A stretch of 64,000 bases of DNA from Lonicera japonica (lineage: Eukaryota > Streptophyta > Magnoliopsida > Dipsacales > Caprifoliaceae): positions 18,817,839 through 18,881,838 of the forward strand of contig CM038465.1 of NCBI GenBank assembly GCA_021464415.1, written 5' to 3'. The notes under the pieces are model-generated. The model had not been told where the DNA came from and did no database searches. It saw only the letters and a program-made list of their open reading frames with translations. Positions 61,662-64,000 of the stretch are shown piece by piece; position 1 is the stretch's first letter, and each line of letters begins with the position of its first letter. The translations under genes and the position numbers were made by a program.

Positions 61662-62470
61662 GTCACACCCGAACAACAAAATAATACTTACTTAAAAAGT
61701 TAAAAGTACTATTAAATTAAGAGAACATAATAACGTTATCATTTCTAGAATCAACATCATCTCATATCTACGATTTTTTTATAACCTTATCTTAAAAAGT
61801 GATACTAACAAATATTTAGAACTCACACACATGTAAGGATGTCTAGTCAAAGTACACAAACACAAGACTAGTAAATATTTACACCTTGAAAGTTGTCATT
61901 TGTTTGTATTTAACTTATTGACAAAATATAGAATTATCAAAAACACATAGTGTCTTTCTCCATAAGCCTTCCCACCCATCTTAGACCTGGCAGTGGACTT
62001 CCCTTCTTGATACCTAAAAGAGAAATATATATAAAGGTATGAGCTATAGGCTCAGTGAATGCATCACCTTCATCAACAGTAATATGTAAAAGTACATATA
62101 TATACATATCATATATAACCACATTCAATTCCCATCCTTTAGCATCATATAAGGCATCAGATGTACCACACCCATAACTGCTCTCTAGCCCCAATAATTG
62201 GGCATCAACCATCCATATCATATACCCATCCTTTAGCCCTATATATATTGGGCATCAGATGTGCCATGCAATACTCTTCTTTCAATCAAGTCGCAACTCA
62301 ATTCCACTGCACAAAGCACAATAATATCAATAAACATATGCCACACCACCCTTCACATTTATACATTTAAATGTATGTAAATTTCAAGTGAGTACACTCA
62401 CCTCAAGTCCACACCAATATAGTTCCGAGTTCTGTTTTCTCGGTGCTTTAGAAGTATCCATTCCTTCACC
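61662..62470 (-). repeat. LTR-like fragment, minus orientation
   Basis: It begins TGTCACACCCGAAC on the plus strand (the inverse of a GGGTGTGACA LTR end) and contains ATAGGCTCAGTGAATGC, similar to the AGGGCTCAGTGG-type segment of the family-A LTRs. It abuts the gag remnant. Boundaries are uncertain. Confidence 0.4.
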
Positions 62471-62482
62471 TATCAATCCAAC

Positions 62483-62890
62483 TTAATTGGTATTCCAATT
62501 CACATCAATATAACCATTTATGAGTGTGAATTCAAGATAAGCCTCCATCATCTTTTCCAATTTACGCCAATTTTTGGGATCACTTAAAAGAGTCTTCTTC
62601 TTGATACTACACATATTGTTATTATCCCAAACTTTACGTTCTTTAAACCTACCATCATGTCTCCTATTAGCAATTCCTAGATCCCAATCATCTTTAATCC
62701 TATTTTTTCTAGGATGAATTCTCCTTCTCCCATTAGGATTATTTTGTGATAGCTTGACTTGTTTCTTCTCAACTTAATTTAGATTTTCACAAACTTTCTC
62801 TAACCACTTATGAAGTGGATCAAATTCCTCTCTAAAGGCCTTTCTCACCTCAGCTACGCAAGCCTCGGTAATAAATTTTGAATCATCCAT
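62483..62890 (-). pseudogene. gag-like N-terminal remnant of a Ty3-type retrotransposon
   Basis: The minus strand opens with ATG at 62890 and reads 136 codons to TAA at 62483, with one in-frame stop at codon 39 (62774-62776). The product begins MDDSKFITEACVAEVRKAF and contains an Arg-rich stretch (GRRRIHPRKNR), RRHDGRF and a DPKNWRKLEKMMEAYL-like end, the layout of Ty3 gag N-termini before the gag core. It is broken off before the core. A primer binding site lies 0.3 kb upstream on the same strand, supporting the assignment. Confidence 0.6.
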
Positions 62891-63197
62891 AACTAAAACT
62901 CGCAAATCACACTTTTTTTTGTAGGTGCTATCGTAAAATTGCTATAACTTTTGATCGCACCTTTGGATAGGGATGATTTTCGGATATGTTGTTCGGAACA
63001 AAAAATTACAATAATTGTGCAAAAAATCAGGACGATCCAAGGCGGTTTCGATAGCGAAAATAAATAAATTCGACAGCCCAGCGAGATTTTGAAAAAAAAA
63101 TTATGAATCTAATTCCTTTTTTTTCTTTTTAAATCAAGTTGAATCTCTAACAAGAACAAGAAATAAAAAGATATAAAATCTGAAAGTAGAAGCTCTC

Positions 63198-63208
63198 CTC
63201 TGATACCA
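63198..63208 (-). other. Primer binding site, initiator-Met tRNA, minus strand
   Basis: The minus strand reads TGGTATCAGAG two bases after an LTR end ...CGTATCA. This is the usual arrangement in chromovirus-type Ty3 elements. Confidence 0.8.
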
Positions 63209-63210
63209 AC

Positions 63211-63800
63211 TGATACGACCTATGGTGATATCGCACGAAACCCGCAAACACAACGAATTGGTTGTGCGAACCTCGACACATATACAAATGAAAACCGTAG
63301 CAAATTAATGACCTGGACCGTTTCTGCAATCAGATTCTAGTGAAAAACGAAGACGCCACAATCAGGTGCAGAATACCGATTGATAAGTCGAATGAAGGCC
63401 ACGGACAAACCAATAAGTTTAAGTAGTTCGTGAAGAACCAAAGAGGATTAAATCACTCAATATTATTATGAATAAAGTCTTAGATAATAAAAGTAATATA
63501 ATGAACCCCGTTAAATAAGGTGTAGAAAATACTAATCCAAATATAATAAGAAAAATACTAATCTAAACACAATAAAGAAACTATTAATCTAAATCCTAAT
63601 TGACGACAAGGCTACATGGGCTCAAATCAACTTGTGTAGGCCCATTAGAATAAATTAGAAGCTTTATTTTAAGTAGTTTAAATTATAAGAATTATTTCCT
63701 TATTCAATTAGGAATGTTTTCATTATTTAATTAGGAATGTTTTTCTTTTTTAATTAGGATTTAGATTAGTAGTTTTTTTATTGTGTTTAGATGCCTTAGT
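63211..63800 (-). repeat. 5' LTR of the minus-strand Ty3-type element, end undefined
   Basis: The plus-strand start TGATACGACC is the inverse of the LTR 3' end next to the primer binding site. The other LTR boundary cannot be set; a MITE begins at about 63814. The frame at 63147-63329 is LTR/primer-site sequence, not a gene. Confidence 0.55.
63562..63791. repeat. Inverted repeat, 40-bp arms
   Basis: 63562-63601 and 63752-63791 are inverse copies (TCTAAACACAATAAAG...AATCCTAATT), separated by 150 bp. Adjacent AATTAGGAATG units repeat near 63700-63760. Confidence 0.7.
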
Positions 63801-63813
63801 CAATTAGGGTTTA

Positions 63814-64000
63814 GGGGGGGGTGTATTCAATTCAGATTTTAAAAGATTCTAACTGATTTTTTAAAATCTGTGGATTCTGTTAAGTTTATGGATTGTTTTA
63901 TATCCTTATAGAATCTGACAGATTTTAATGCATGGATTCTTTTGGATTTATGCAGATTTTAATAAGTCCATGGATTTATGCAGATTTTAATAAGTTTATG
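63814..64000. mobile_element. MITE start, cut by the window edge
   Basis: GGGGGGGGTGTATTCAATTCAGATTTTAAAAG is a common plant MITE terminus (shown here as two parts: a G run, then GTGTATTCAATTCAG). The interior repeats GGATTTATGCAGATTTTAAT. The right end is outside the window. Confidence 0.5.

Noticed and set aside
63197..63330. 60-codon minus ORF at 63147-63329
   Set aside because: It covers the primer binding site and LTR end of a Ty3-type element.

Overview
The window is AT-rich nuclear DNA from a flowering plant. Intron-bearing TIR-NBS-LRR (TNL) genes point to a eudicot, since monocots essentially lack this class. I cannot name the species. Only two host protein genes are visible. They are tandem paralogues of one TNL locus, and nearly everything else is transposable-element DNA or decayed non-coding sequence.

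TNL1 (1-3532) enters the window inside its NB-ARC P-loop and runs to its stop without a visible lesion. TNL2 (31286-36713) has five exons and complete TIR, NB-ARC, LRR and C-terminal domains, but one in-frame TAG at codon 156, at the end of the TIR domain, where related proteins have Trp. Non-coding DNA downstream of TNL1 (11835-18705 and 26641-27424) reappears in the same order downstream of TNL2 (37868-43876 and 43942-44560). The region is therefore a segmental tandem duplication of more than 10 kb, and each copy then gained its own insertions. Comparing the copies gives empty sites for several of them.

Insertions private to copy 1: an internally deleted LTR element (3761-5351), a nearly intact Ty1/copia element (5827-11052), a Tourist-like MITE (15410-15716), a 4.8 kb solo LTR with a second solo LTR nested in it (19560-24386), and a long foldback MITE (26046-26436). 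Private to copy 2: a foldback MITE (37473-37751) and a 696-bp element carrying an array of ~31-bp units whose core flips orientation (38351-39046). A CACTA-like element with a solo LTR inside it (44562-49945) bounds copy 2.

From 50 to 64 kb there are no host genes. This part holds a two-unit tandem repeat (51391-51860) and a frameshifted endogenous pararetrovirus fragment (about 51890-53556). It also holds an unusual element (54751-59019) whose two ends are both U5 ends of one LTR family in inverted orientation inside one 5-bp target-site duplication. Fragments of several Ty3-type elements follow, and a MITE is cut by the window edge.

The most interesting points are the single nonsense codon in an otherwise intact TNL, the MHQ in place of MHD in both paralogues, the inverted U5-U5 element, the flip-core repeat array and the viral fossil. 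I saw no CRISPR, operon or other prokaryotic feature. Percent identities were judged by eye, not computed.
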